From contig OZ244984.1 in the NCBI GenBank assembly GCA_965223125.1, positions 3,720,001-3,784,000 on the forward strand: a stretch of 64,000 nt of DNA, read 5' to 3'. A program made the position numbers and the translations under genes. Below the pieces are notes generated by a model. The model searched no databases and was not told the origin of the DNA. It worked only from the letters and a program-made list of their open reading frames with translations. Position 1 is the first letter of the stretch. The number at the start of each line of letters is the position of its first letter. The DNA comes from Pacificispira sp965223125. Its GTDB lineage: Bacteria; Pseudomonadota; Alphaproteobacteria; UBA8366; Aestuariispiraceae. Shown in pieces: positions 25,479 through 35,364 of the stretch.

Positions 25479-26378
25479 ATGCGTCATTTTCAACTGTGCC
25501 TTTTCACCGTTTTCGCACTTGTTGCAGGAAACCTGCCTGCCCTGGCTGAAATCCCCTATCGATATTCCGTGCAGGAGGGGTTCATCATCGCCATAGACGA
25601 TGCCTCGACGCGGGGTGTTCCCCATGACGACCCGATGGCCTGGGCGGCGCTGAACGCTTTCGCGACATTGCTGGAAAGCGACCGCTATCGCATACCTGTT
25701 GAATACGGACGAACCCTGGCCTGGCATCAGGGTGAACGGCTGGTGACCGGCATGAGCCGGGAAGAGCACCGCCGTCTCTATCGCGCGGCGCGCGGTCAGG
25801 ATGCATCCCGGCAAGTTCCGGCAACGATCCTGTTCCTGCGGCTGTCGGTGCGTGATCGTGATGATGGGGCACTGACGGTGTCGGCCTTCGTCGATCTGAT
25901 TGATGTAACACGGGGAGAATCCCTGGCGCGCTACAATGCCGAACCGGTTCAGGTCACCGTCGATTCCGATTGCATGAGTCATCCTGCCTGCAAATCGGAG
26001 CAGGTGACCGATATCCTTGCCCCGTTTTTCAAGTCGACGGGGGACGCATTGCTGCAACGCCTCGGTCCGGCGCCGCCACGCGGCTATGGTGAAGTTCCGC
26101 CGCCCTGGCTGATCGATCCGATCCGGTATCGCATTCTCTTCGATGCCATGCCGGAGGATATTCGTGCCGAGGTCGTCGATGCGATGCGCGTCGAATTCCC
26201 GTATTATCTGTCTTCCCGCACCGAAGGCGAACGGGAGGACAGGATCCTGATCAGCTATGAAACCATCGCGCCAAGCTGGTGGCTGGCGGATCGTCTGCGG
26301 GCGGTGTTCGAAGACCTGAACTTCAATGCGCAGATCGATCCAATTCCTGGAGGCCTGCGCATCAGTCCTGCAACCTGA
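25479..26378 (+). CDS. Secreted protein of unknown function
   Basis: 299 residues, not recognised. The start at 25479 has a strong GAGGAGG and yields a clean signal peptide (MRHFQLCLFTVFALVAGNLPALA, cut after residue 23). The mature part has two Cys that could pair (CMSHPAC). No enzymatic motif is seen. It ends 20 bp before a diguanylate cyclase with a periplasmic binding-protein-like sensor, so a role as partner or ligand-delivering subunit is possible; this rests on position only. Confidence 0.7.
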   Translation: MRHFQLCLFTVFALVAGNLPALAEIPYRYSVQEGFIIAIDDASTRGVPHDDPMAWAALNAFATLLESDRYRIPVEYGRTLAWHQGERLVTGMSREEHRRLYRAARGQDASRQVPATILFLRLSVRDRDDGALTVSAFVDLIDVTRGESLARYNAEPVQVTVDSDCMSHPACKSEQVTDILAPFFKSTGDALLQRLGPAPPRGYGEVPPPWLIDPIRYRILFDAMPEDIRAEVVDAMRVEFPYYLSSRTEGEREDRILISYETIAPSWWLADRLRAVFEDLNFNAQIDPIPGGLRISPAT

Positions 26379-26397
26379 CGGGGGAGAGACCGCAGAT

Positions 26398-28041
26398 ATG
26401 CATTGGATCGGCACAGCTCTACTTGTTTCAATGCTGATCCTTGCCCCTGATGCGATGGCACAGCAGGCATTACACCGGACGGGTGGTACGACAGGGCTGA
26501 AAGAAGTTCGTGTCCAGTTGAAATGGCGGCATCAGTTTCAGTTCGGGGGGTATTACGCGGCGATAGACCAGGGTTACTATCAGGATGCGGGTTTGTCCGT
26601 ATCCCTGATCGAGCATTCACCGGAACTCTCCCCAATAGACCAATTGATGGGCGGGCGGGTGGATTTCGCGGTTGGAGATACCGGAGCGCTGATCTATCGC
26701 TCTACTGGTGTTCCCGTTGTCGCGCTTGCCGCCGTCTTTCAGCATTCGCCCTCGATCCTGATAAGCCTTGCCGGGGAGACTCCGCGCGAACTATCCGACT
26801 TCAAGGGTCAGCGGGCGATGTTGAGCGGCGGTTATATGAATGCCGAACTGCTGTCCATGTTGCGCAGCGTCGGCGTCACGCCCGAGGATATTGAACTCGT
26901 CCCCAGCAACACCGCCATTGACGTGCTGATCGACGGACAGACCGAAGCCTACAACGCCTATACCACCAACGAGCCATATCTGCTTCAGCAGCGGGGGATT
27001 CCCTATCAGGTCTTTCATCCGAAAGAGTATGGGATTGATTTTTATGGCGATATTCTGCTGACGACCGAGCGATTGATTGATCAGAATCCGGACTATGTCC
27101 AGGCTTTCCGGGACGCGACCCTGAAGGGTTGGGCCTATGCAGTGGCACATCCTGAAGAAACCGTAGACCTGATCCTGAAGCAATATAATACGCAGCAGAA
27201 ATCCAGAGAACATCTGCTCTTTGAGGCACAGGAAGCGATCAAGCTGATCCTGCCATCGCTCGTGCCCATCGGCTACATGAACGAAGAGCGCTGGCATCGA
27301 ATTGAGGCCGTATTTCGCGAAGAAGGAAAGATCGTCAATCCTGTCGACCTGCGCGACTTTCTCTATCCGATGACAAACGAGATTTCCGTTCGCGCGTTGC
27401 TTGACAGATATCGTCTCGAAATTGCCATCGCCGTCGTCGCAATCGTCAGCGGATTGCTGCTGATTCATATCCTGCGCTTGCGTGCCCTCGTCCGTCTTCG
27501 TACCCAGGAACTGGAGATCGCCAAGCAACGGGCAGAGGCGGAAGCCAGAACCGATCCGTTAAGCGAGTTGCCGAACCGGCGGCATTTTCTGGAAGTGCTT
27601 GCCCGCGACGTCGCACAGGCAGAACGGCAGCGAGTTCCGCTCTGCCTCATCGCCATTGATATCGATTTGTTCAAGCCGATCAATGACGAATATGGCCATT
27701 CTGCCGGCGATGAGGCGTTGCGACAGGTTGGACTGGTCCTCCGGCAAACGGTTCGTTCAGGGGATATCGCAGCCCGGATCGGTGGTGAGGAATTCGCTGT
27801 AATCTGCCTGAATACGGATATAGAGGAAGCCCGAACCATGGCGGAACGTATTCGCCTGACCATGGCCGAAACACCCATATCCTATCGGGACAAGGAATTT
27901 CGCATCACGTTCAGCATCGGTCTTGCACCCTTGCAACGCGACGATGGTCAGGAAACCCTGATGCACAATGCTGATCAGGCGCTCTATGCCGCCAAACAGG
28001 CGGGTCGAAACACAGTTCGGGAATGGTCGCCGCTGACCTGA
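26398..28041 (+). CDS. Diguanylate cyclase with periplasmic THI5/NMT1-like sensor domain
   Basis: 547 residues: signal peptide (1-23), a periplasmic ligand-binding domain resembling THI5/NMT1 pyrimidine-precursor or ABC substrate-binding proteins (about 35-320; VQLKWRHQFQFGGYYAAIDQGYY is diagnostic), a membrane span at 342-361, a short coiled segment, and GGDEF (about 380-540) with an active GGEEF at 462-466. It should make cyclic di-GMP in response to a small ligand outside the cell. GGGGAGAG precedes the ATG. An RxxD inhibitory site was not clearly seen. Confidence 0.9.
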   Translation: MHWIGTALLVSMLILAPDAMAQQALHRTGGTTGLKEVRVQLKWRHQFQFGGYYAAIDQGYYQDAGLSVSLIEHSPELSPIDQLMGGRVDFAVGDTGALIYRSTGVPVVALAAVFQHSPSILISLAGETPRELSDFKGQRAMLSGGYMNAELLSMLRSVGVTPEDIELVPSNTAIDVLIDGQTEAYNAYTTNEPYLLQQRGIPYQVFHPKEYGIDFYGDILLTTERLIDQNPDYVQAFRDATLKGWAYAVAHPEETVDLILKQYNTQQKSREHLLFEAQEAIKLILPSLVPIGYMNEERWHRIEAVFREEGKIVNPVDLRDFLYPMTNEISVRALLDRYRLEIAIAVVAIVSGLLLIHILRLRALVRLRTQELEIAKQRAEAEARTDPLSELPNRRHFLEVLARDVAQAERQRVPLCLIAIDIDLFKPINDEYGHSAGDEALRQVGLVLRQTVRSGDIAARIGGEEFAVICLNTDIEEARTMAERIRLTMAETPISYRDKEFRITFSIGLAPLQRDDGQETLMHNADQALYAAKQAGRNTVREWSPLT

Positions 28042-28050
28042 AATCCATAT

Positions 28051-29694
28051 CTATTCAAGCGCATGGGGATGGGGAATCGGGAAAAAGGTGACGGGAGCCA
28101 TGCGGCCCCGAACCTGAACTTCCGCCGAGATCAATCCGTCCGTTGCCATCCCGGCGGCCAGGGCGACCTCCTGAGAAAATATCAGCGCGACATCATGGGT
28201 CTTGGTCAGACCTTCCAGCCGGGCGGCGATATTGATCGTATCACCAATGGCACTGGTGATCTGGGCGCGGGGAGGGCCCATGGCACCGACAATCGCCTCG
28301 CCATGATGCAATCCGATCCCGACCTTGAGCGGGAAGGGCAACTCGCTGGCAAGTGACCGGTTGAGTCCTTCGAGACGCAGCAGCATCGCCTGCGCGCCCT
28401 TGATTGCCGCCCGTGCACCGGTTTCCTCGCTGCCTGAAAGACCATAGAGCGCCATCAGCCCGTCGCCGTTGAACTGGGCATAATGTCCGCCGGTCTCCTC
28501 GATGGCCTGGCTCATCTCCGAAAAGAACTGGTTCAGGATGAACAGCACGTCATAGGGCAGCTTTTCCTCTCCCAGCTTGGTCGATCCCCGAATATCGACG
28601 AACAGGCTCGTCACCCGTCTTTCCTCGCCCTCCAGCCCTCCGAGCTGGCGACCATCCTTCGCCGTGGCCGTGGGCGGGAGGAGAGGGGTCAGTCCAAGAG
28701 TCCGTTTCGGGCGAATCTGACAGGCGAGTCGCACCCCGGCCACCGCTTTGATACGGTCCAGGGCAGCAGCTTCCAGTTCCGCCGGAGTCTCCAGAAACTC
28801 CACCCCCTGTATCACCCGCACGCGACAGGTGGTACAGCGTCCGCGTCCGCCACAGACCGCCGCATGGGGCCGGTTCGCCGCTCGCAGAGCCTCCAGCGCC
28901 GTGGCACCCGGAGGCACCGGGATTTTCGTCCCGTCAGGCAACATCAGGATGATGCTCGGTGATCGGGTCAGCCAGCCCCGGATCATGCGCCCAACCAGCG
29001 GTGCCAGGGCGAGCGCGATGAAGAGCAGCGTAACCGGTTTGACAAGATCAATCAGCACCTGCATTCCGCTGGCATCGAAACGGGCCTGTCGCAAGATTTC
29101 GGCGATCATGTGATCGCGCTCCAATTCGGCCAGCAGGCTGAACCCGGCGGAAACGTATCCTGCCAGCGACAGCACCGGCACGATCACTGCCAGCGTAATC
29201 AGGATACGACGCCAGCGCTCGTACCACGGCTTCACCCGAAGCCATAGATGAAGTCCGATACAGCCATGTCCCCAGGCCAGAACAGCGGCAAAAGCCTGCA
29301 CGGCACCGGATACCGGATTTCCGACCCAGAGAGCCGCCACGACGTAGCGATAATCGGGATCGATACCGACAACTTCCTCGGCAATCCGGGTTCCCAGGAT
29401 ATGTTCGACCAGTAGAACCGGGATCAGGAACCCGCTGACGATCTGTCGCCATTCCATGCCGGAGAGCCGCAATGTCCGCCGCACGTAAAGCGCCTGCATA
29501 GCGATACCGTAGTGACAGAGGAATGCCAGTGTCAGCAGCGCCGTACCCGGTACTGTGCGCCAGATTTCCATAAGATAGCCATGCGCAATTTCCTGTGCCA
29601 CAAAGGAAACCAGACCGAATGCATGGTTAAGCAGATGACACAGCACGAAGCCGAACAGGATACTGCCACTGATGGCCCTGAACCGTGCTTTCAT
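28051..29694 (-). CDS. cyaC: Membrane adenylate/guanylate cyclase with 2Fe-2S ferredoxin domain and possible di-heme anchor (CyaC-like)
   Basis: 547 residues. N-terminal six membrane spans (10-240) contain His20, His24, His61, His98, His143 and His149, a pattern like the di-heme-b anchor of succinate dehydrogenase. Residues 248-340 are a plant-type ferredoxin with Cys281, Cys287, Cys290 and Cys325. Residues 355-540 are a class III cyclase with metal Asp367 (FVDIRG) and Asp411 (FNGDG), and Asp485/Asn488/Arg492 (GDTINIAARLE). The architecture matches Sinorhizobium CyaC, described as a quinone-responsive adenylate cyclase. It would convert respiratory redox state to a cyclic nucleotide. Convergent with the diguanylate cyclase. 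Confidence 0.88.
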   Translation of the reverse strand: MKARFRAISGSILFGFVLCHLLNHAFGLVSFVAQEIAHGYLMEIWRTVPGTALLTLAFLCHYGIAMQALYVRRTLRLSGMEWRQIVSGFLIPVLLVEHILGTRIAEEVVGIDPDYRYVVAALWVGNPVSGAVQAFAAVLAWGHGCIGLHLWLRVKPWYERWRRILITLAVIVPVLSLAGYVSAGFSLLAELERDHMIAEILRQARFDASGMQVLIDLVKPVTLLFIALALAPLVGRMIRGWLTRSPSIILMLPDGTKIPVPPGATALEALRAANRPHAAVCGGRGRCTTCRVRVIQGVEFLETPAELEAAALDRIKAVAGVRLACQIRPKRTLGLTPLLPPTATAKDGRQLGGLEGEERRVTSLFVDIRGSTKLGEEKLPYDVLFILNQFFSEMSQAIEETGGHYAQFNGDGLMALYGLSGSEETGARAAIKGAQAMLLRLEGLNRSLASELPFPLKVGIGLHHGEAIVGAMGPPRAQITSAIGDTINIAARLEGLTKTHDVALIFSQEVALAAGMATDGLISAEVQVRGRMAPVTFFPIPHPHALE

Positions 29695-29939
29695 TCGGGA
29701 ATATCCTCATTGGTGCGCAACGGGACGTATTGCGTTGGGTAGTTTATCTTGACTGCATGCCGACACCATATTTCAGAATCATGTTATCAGGATCACGAAC
29801 AAACCATCTGATATATAGATATAAATTTAACGCTTAATGTGATATTAAATTTTCCATAATATAAATTATCACGATAACATAAACACTTTACTGGGATCTG
29901 CTCCCAGTTATCGGCCACTGCCCGCTCAAGGTTGCTTCG

Positions 29940-30821
29940 CTATGCTGCCATCGATTTCAACGTCGTGACTCTCACTATGGCTATGGTCACGAGCGCCACA
30001 CCAGAGACCTGCAAGACGGAAAGGAATTCACTGAGTACGATCCAGCCGATCACTACGCTGATGACCGGCTCAACGCACATAAGCACACCAAAGGCACGCG
30101 CATGCATTCTGCGTAGGGCAAACATCTCGAAAATGTACGGCAACAGTGGCACCAGAATAGCCAGTCCAAATGCTGTTCGAATGGCTTCAACAGATATCCC
30201 CTCACCCGAACCCAGAAGTCCAAATGGGGCTGAAATCACTGCGGCCATGACAAGTGACATCGATAATCCTTCCAGTCCGGAAAATGCGGTGCCTGTCTTT
30301 TTCAAGAAAACGACGTAAGAGCCCCATCCGCAAGCGGCCGCGAGCGCCCATGCCACGCCGGGCATGGAGGTTTCCGACCAGTCGAGGCCATACGCTCCAT
30401 TCGAAGGCGGACTTGTAGACAGTAACAAAACGCCGATTCCCGCCAGCACGGGCCATATGATTCGGACCGGATTGGAGCGCACCAGATAAAAAGCCGACAC
30501 TGATAACGGACCTATGAATTCTATCGATGTGGCAACACCGATCGGCAGGTAAAGCAGCGATTGATAATAGCAGAGATTGGTGACGGAAATTGCGGCCCCT
30601 AGCAACAGGGCCGTCCGCCATTGGACTTGCGAATAAGAGAACATTCTGGGCCGCACGAAAATAACAAGAATCACTGCGGCCCAGGTCACCCGGAGCCAGG
30701 TGATTTCTAGAGCGCCATAAGCCTCCATCGCGGGCTTCGAGAGAGACGCGCCTAATTGCAATACGATCATTGCCGACATGGCCGCACCGACGCCAAAAAG
30801 AAATCCGAGCCTTCCAGCCAT
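29940..30821 (-). CDS. EamA/DMT-superfamily exporter (RhtA-like)
   Basis: 293 residues with ten predicted spans in two EamA repeats. SIEFIGPLSVSAFYLV and VLMCVEPVISVVIGWIVLSEFLS are the usual signature positions and match the RhtA branch, which exports threonine/homoserine and other amino acids. GGGAGG precedes the ATG. An AT-rich gap of 245 bp separates its 3' end from the cyaC start. Substrate is inferred only at family level. Confidence 0.85.
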   Translation of the reverse strand: MAGRLGFLFGVGAAMSAMIVLQLGASLSKPAMEAYGALEITWLRVTWAAVILVIFVRPRMFSYSQVQWRTALLLGAAISVTNLCYYQSLLYLPIGVATSIEFIGPLSVSAFYLVRSNPVRIIWPVLAGIGVLLLSTSPPSNGAYGLDWSETSMPGVAWALAAACGWGSYVVFLKKTGTAFSGLEGLSMSLVMAAVISAPFGLLGSGEGISVEAIRTAFGLAILVPLLPYIFEMFALRRMHARAFGVLMCVEPVISVVIGWIVLSEFLSVLQVSGVALVTIAIVRVTTLKSMAA

Positions 30822-31018
30822 CGAAGCAACCTCCCATTTGAGGCATTCCGAGTATCACGGACCGGATACCAAAAATTGTCAGCAGTGGAGCGTTGATGAT
30901 GGACACCTACAAAATACTAATCCCATTGCCACAAAGCACATGGGTCGACGGATCGCCCCCCTCTGCCTACACTCCCTGAATTAACCGACATGGCCCACAC
31001 AACACAGGATTACCGCCC

Positions 31019-32401
31019 ATGCCAAAATCCGCTACCGACACCGCCTCCTGGCAGCAGGAAATCGATACCTATCTGGCGGCGCATCCGCAGACACGGCATG
31101 TTGATGGGTTTCTGTTCGACCTTTGCGGCTTTCCGTTGGGAAAGCGCTATCCGGTGCGGGATATCGGAAAGCTGTATCAGGACGGGCTGACGATGTGCGC
31201 GGCGATCACGTTGCTGGATGCGACGGGCAATACCAGTGATCCGTTGGGTCACGGGATTTCCGATGGCGATCCGGATGCCCTCGCCTTTCCGATCCCCGGC
31301 ACGCTGGCACCGGTCGCCTGGGCACCGGAACCGACGGCGCAGGTGATGCTGCAGATGCGGCGGCCTGACAGCGATCTACCGGTCTCCTTTGAGCCACGGC
31401 AGGTTCTGGCTCGGGTGGCGGAGCGGTTTCGGGAATTGGATATTACCCCGGTCGTCGCACTGGAACTCGAATTCTACCTGATTGATCTCCAGCGGGCGGA
31501 GGATCATGGGCCGCTGCCGGTGAAATCCCCCCTCACCGGCCAGCCCGCCCGCGCCAATCAGGTCTACAGCATCGCGGCGCTGGAGGAATATGCCGGAATC
31601 CTGACCGCCATCAGCGATGCCTGTGCGGCCCAGGGCGTGCCAGCCACCGTCGCGACCGGGGAATTCGCGCCGGGACAATTTGAATTGAACCTCGCCCATG
31701 TTGCCGATCCGCTGAAAGCGGCGGATCATGGCTGTCTGCTGCGGCGCTGTGTGCGCTCCGTTGCGCGGGCGCATGGCATGGATGCGACCTTCATGTCCAA
31801 GCCGTTCCTGGAGGAATCCGGTTCCGGCCTGCATTTCCACATGAGCTTTCTCGATAAGGACGGGCGCAACATCTTCCATGAGGATCGCGATCCGGGCGAG
31901 CAACGCATGCGCCAGGCGATGGCGGGATTGCAGGCGGCAATGCCGGAATCCTTCGCCTTCTTCGCGCCGAACCTGAATGCGTATCGCCGTTTCGCGCCCA
32001 ATCTCTTCGTGCCGGTGACGAGGGACTGGGGCTACGACAACCGCTCCGTCGCCTTCCGCATTCCCTCCGGGCGCGGCGAGGCGAGGCGGATCGAGCACCG
32101 CGTCGCGGGGGCGGATGCCAATCCCTATCTGGCGCTGGCATGCGCCCTGTCCGGTGTCCATCATGGCCTGTCCAGGGGGCTTGAGCCGCTTGGCCCCGCA
32201 CGAGCCGGGAATGCCGGGGAAGAAATCGACCCTGCCCTGCCCCTCACGATCTGGAGGGCACTGGACCGGTTGCAGGATGCGTCGATCCTGTCGGACTATC
32301 TCGGAGCGGATTATGTCGAGATGTACCGCACCGTGAAGCAGAACGAGTTCGACGCCCTGATGTCCGCCGCCCTGCCCCGCGAATATGACTGGTATCTGTA
32401 A
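31019..32401 (+). CDS. Glutamine synthetase-family ligase (PuuA-like)
   Basis: 460 residues. Catalytic-domain motifs: ALELEFYL (metal Glu), ATGEFAPGQFELNL, GSGLHFHMSF (ATP-binding His), NRSVAFRIPSG and RIEHRVAGADANPYL. The N-terminal DGFLFDLCGFPLGKRYP is typical of gamma-glutamylpolyamine or gamma-glutamylamide synthetases rather than GlnA. It probably ligates glutamate to an amine with ATP, which would allow catabolism of polyamines or related amines. No other puu gene adjoins it; mazG follows by 14 bp. Confidence 0.85.
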   Translation: MPKSATDTASWQQEIDTYLAAHPQTRHVDGFLFDLCGFPLGKRYPVRDIGKLYQDGLTMCAAITLLDATGNTSDPLGHGISDGDPDALAFPIPGTLAPVAWAPEPTAQVMLQMRRPDSDLPVSFEPRQVLARVAERFRELDITPVVALELEFYLIDLQRAEDHGPLPVKSPLTGQPARANQVYSIAALEEYAGILTAISDACAAQGVPATVATGEFAPGQFELNLAHVADPLKAADHGCLLRRCVRSVARAHGMDATFMSKPFLEESGSGLHFHMSFLDKDGRNIFHEDRDPGEQRMRQAMAGLQAAMPESFAFFAPNLNAYRRFAPNLFVPVTRDWGYDNRSVAFRIPSGRGEARRIEHRVAGADANPYLALACALSGVHHGLSRGLEPLGPARAGNAGEEIDPALPLTIWRALDRLQDASILSDYLGADYVEMYRTVKQNEFDALMSAALPREYDWYL

Positions 32402-32415
32402 GGATTTTTAAAGCT

Positions 32416-33225
32416 ATGCAGGAAGACTCTAACATTGACCGTCTGCTTTCAGTCATGGCCCGGCTGCGCGACCCGCAGGGTGGTTGCCCGTGGGATCTGG
32501 AACAGACATTCGCCACCATCTCCCCCTATACCATCGAGGAAGCCTATGAAGTTGCAGATGCGATCGAACGCGGCGACCGGGAAGACCTGAAGGACGAATT
32601 GGGTGATCTTTTGCTGCAGGTCGTCTTCCACGCCCGCATGGCCGAAGAGGAAGGCAGCTTCGCCTTCGCGGATGTGGCCGGTGCCATCGCCGACAAGATG
32701 ATCCGCCGCCACCCCCACGTTTTCGGTTCTTCAGGATCGGATATCGACTCGTCCGACAAGGTGCGGCGAAGCTGGGAGGAAACCAAGGCCGACGAGCGGG
32801 CGGATAAAGGCCAGGATGACAGCGCCCTGTCCGGGGTCGCCCGCGCCCTGCCCGCCTTGATCCGCGCCGAGAAACTCTCCAAGCGTGCCGCCCGGGTCGG
32901 CTTCACATGGCCAGACGCCCAGCATGTCTTCCGGGACCTAGAGGAGGAAGTCGGGGAATTGCAGGAGGCCATGGCTGAGGGCGGCGACCCGGATCGGCTG
33001 GAGGATGAAATGGGCGATATCCTCTTCGTCGCCGCCAATCTGGCCCGGATGCTGAACGTCGATCCGGAAAAGGCGCTCCAGCGCACCAACCGCAAGTTCG
33101 AACGCCGCTTCCGCGCCATCGAAGCCGCCGTCGCCGCCGAGGGTAAGCGGGTCGAGGATGTCCCGCTAGAAGAGCTCGACCGCCACTGGAACGCGGCCAA
33201 GGGAGTGGAGAAGACTCCGGAATAG
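32416..33225 (+). CDS. mazG: Nucleoside triphosphate pyrophosphohydrolase MazG
   Basis: 269 residues with two MazG domains. The first has CPWDLEQTFATISPYTIEEAYEVADAI and GDLLLQVVFHARMAEEE, the EExxE/ExxD metal-binding pattern; the second has EELGELQEAMAEGG-like and EMGDILFVAANLARML. It hydrolyses non-canonical NTPs to NMP and pyrophosphate. Preceded by AGGA; the 3' side is a 140-bp gap with nothing recognised before the convergent TRAP operon. Confidence 0.93.
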   Translation: MQEDSNIDRLLSVMARLRDPQGGCPWDLEQTFATISPYTIEEAYEVADAIERGDREDLKDELGDLLLQVVFHARMAEEEGSFAFADVAGAIADKMIRRHPHVFGSSGSDIDSSDKVRRSWEETKADERADKGQDDSALSGVARALPALIRAEKLSKRAARVGFTWPDAQHVFRDLEEEVGELQEAMAEGGDPDRLEDEMGDILFVAANLARMLNVDPEKALQRTNRKFERRFRAIEAAVAAEGKRVEDVPLEELDRHWNAAKGVEKTPE

Positions 33226-33367
33226 GCAATCTCGGCGATGTCGAGCGGACCACCAAGTTACGCGATATAGCGCAGTACCTTTGTCGGGGAATACTATCGG
33301 CACTACTGGCTATTCAGGCCGCAAGTGCACTATTCAGTTCGCCAACAGAAAATTCATCCACATCCCC

Positions 33368-34684
33368 CTATTTCTGAATCAACGATGGCAAGTAAGTCGC
33401 CAATTCAGGAACCATTACAATGATTGAGAGCAGCACGAGTTCTGCGATTACGAATGGCGCCACTGCTTTATAGATCATCACCGTCGTTGTTCCCGGCGGC
33501 GACACACCCTTCATTGCAAACAACAGCAACCCGAAAGGCGGTGTCATGCCGCTGATCTCAATCGCAAAAAGGACCAGAATGCCCAGCCATATCACATCAA
33601 TTCCCATGCTCTGGGCCAGGGGCATGTAGAACGGAATGGTCAACAGGATCATGCTGAGTGAATCCATGATCATTCCCAGCAGTAGGAGAATGGCAAGCAT
33701 GCCGATGATGACCGTCATCGGGTGAGGGTCCATGGCGCTGACCATGGCGACCAGTTGCTGTGTCGCGCCGGAAAACGCGAGCACCTGCGAAAACGTGCTG
33801 GACCCGGCGATGATGAGCAACATCATTCCCCCGATGACTGCGGAACCAAGCAGTGACTTTCGAAGCATCTCGATGGAGAAGCGACGATAGGCGATCGAAA
33901 ACAGAATCGCCCCGGTTGCGCCAAGCGCAGCGGATTCTGTCGGTGTCGCAATCCCGCCCAGAATGCTGCCGACGACAATCACAAACAGGAACATCAATGG
34001 CACAACATAGGTGAAGAAGGCACCCCACCGTTTCCAGAAACTCATGGGCGGCAGGTCATAAACCGGTGCCAGCTTTGGATTGATTAGACACCGCACCAGC
34101 ACGATGGAGGCATGCGTCACACCGATCATAATTCCGGGAATTATACCACCGATCAGGATATAGCTGATCGGGATTTGAGAGACGGTGCCAAGCAGGATCG
34201 CCATGTTGGACGGCGGGATCAGCATTGCCACGCCACCAACCGCCATGATCGGTCCCATGGAAATACTGGGATGATACCCGCGCCGCGTCATTTCCGGGAT
34301 CAGGGTGCTGCCCAGCATGGCGGTATTGGCCATGCTGGACCCCGACAGGGCAGAAAAGACCACCCCACCGCCAACGGCCGCCAGGCTCAGGCGACCTGGA
34401 ACTTTCGTGAAAAGACGCTCAATTGCGTCGATACATTTCACGGCCAGCCCGGAATGGAACAGAACCTCCCCCATGACAATGAACATCAGCAGGGGTGCCA
34501 GGGTAAAATTGACGACCGCTTCCACCGCATTCCGCGTGACCTGGACCAGACCGATCTCGCCACCCAGAAAAATTATTGCCCCGATAATGTTGGAACCAAA
34601 AAAGGCAAAAGCGACGGGAACCCCCATCCCCATCAAGAGGATGATCGTTCCAACAAGGATTATCATCACCAGATACCATTCCAC
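33368..34684 (-). CDS. dctM: TRAP transporter large permease (DctM)
   Basis: 438 residues, hydrophobic throughout, 11-12 spans, with a GTG start preceded by AAGGGG. The motifs FSALSGSSMANTAMLGSTLIPEM and ILLTIPFYMPLAQSMGIDVIWLGI are characteristic of DctM. It forms the Na-dependent transport channel for a carboxylate-type substrate with DctQ and DctP. It is the last gene of the dctP-dctQ-dctM group on the minus strand. Confidence 0.94.
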   Translation of the reverse strand: MEWYLVMIILVGTIILLMGMGVPVAFAFFGSNIIGAIIFLGGEIGLVQVTRNAVEAVVNFTLAPLLMFIVMGEVLFHSGLAVKCIDAIERLFTKVPGRLSLAAVGGGVVFSALSGSSMANTAMLGSTLIPEMTRRGYHPSISMGPIMAVGGVAMLIPPSNMAILLGTVSQIPISYILIGGIIPGIMIGVTHASIVLVRCLINPKLAPVYDLPPMSFWKRWGAFFTYVVPLMFLFVIVVGSILGGIATPTESAALGATGAILFSIAYRRFSIEMLRKSLLGSAVIGGMMLLIIAGSSTFSQVLAFSGATQQLVAMVSAMDPHPMTVIIGMLAILLLLGMIMDSLSMILLTIPFYMPLAQSMGIDVIWLGILVLFAIEISGMTPPFGLLLFAMKGVSPPGTTTVMIYKAVAPFVIAELVLLSIIVMVPELATYLPSLIQK

Positions 34685-34719
34685 GGCGCGGACCCCTTTT
34701 TTACCCAGATATGGATTGA

Positions 34720-35229
34720 TTAAAACGCATCCGTTCTGGTCACGCCGACGGACAGGTCTTCCTTCGACCTCATGTGCACCCGTCGAATACCCTCAACAGC
34801 AAGCGTGAAAAACATGAACGCAATGGCCCCGAAAGGCAGCCATTCAGGGATCAGGACATACCGGAAAATCATGGACCCCTGTCCAAAGGCCTGGATGGAG
34901 GCCCGCAGCGCATAGAAAGCCAGAATACTGGAAATGATCACCAGAAGAATTCCAGAGAAAACCCTCATTGCCTTTGCCACACCGGGAGGCACGACCATAA
35001 GGACAAGGTCAACTTCAACATGACGCGACATGCGCATGATATAGGCGGCCATGAATGCCGTAACCGCCAGTATTCCGTATTCGACATAGTCGAAAACCCA
35101 GGGAATACCGTCATGTCCCGAGAACCGCATCGAGACATCTATCGTTACGCCTAAAATCATGACTACGACGATGAGGGCTGACGCGGCAGCAAGAGAGTCC
35201 AGGAACCGATCCCAAAGAGCCCAAAACAT
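34720..35229 (-). CDS. dctQ: TRAP transporter small permease (DctQ)
   Basis: 169 residues with four membrane spans; MRFSGHDGIPWVFDYVEYGILAVTAFMAAY and HVEVDLV are the usual DctQ features (conserved acidic and His residues between helices 2 and 3). Lies 35 bp upstream of dctM and 135 bp downstream of dctP. Confidence 0.9.
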   Translation of the reverse strand: MFWALWDRFLDSLAAASALIVVVMILGVTIDVSMRFSGHDGIPWVFDYVEYGILAVTAFMAAYIMRMSRHVEVDLVLMVVPPGVAKAMRVFSGILLVIISSILAFYALRASIQAFGQGSMIFRYVLIPEWLPFGAIAFMFFTLAVEGIRRVHMRSKEDLSVGVTRTDAF

Positions 35230-35364
35230 GACACATGCCCCATTTAGAAAAATGTTAGAGAATACGGATCGCTATTGTCGACTTGCCGGTCTGCATAAAG
35301 CAGGCAGGAAATCAGTCCCCGGCCGCCATCATAGCAGCGACCAGGGACCAATATTCCATTATTC

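Noticed and set aside
29890..29908. ACTGGGA/TCCCAGT hairpin as an intrinsic terminator for the EamA gene
   Set aside because: No T-run on either strand next to the stem.
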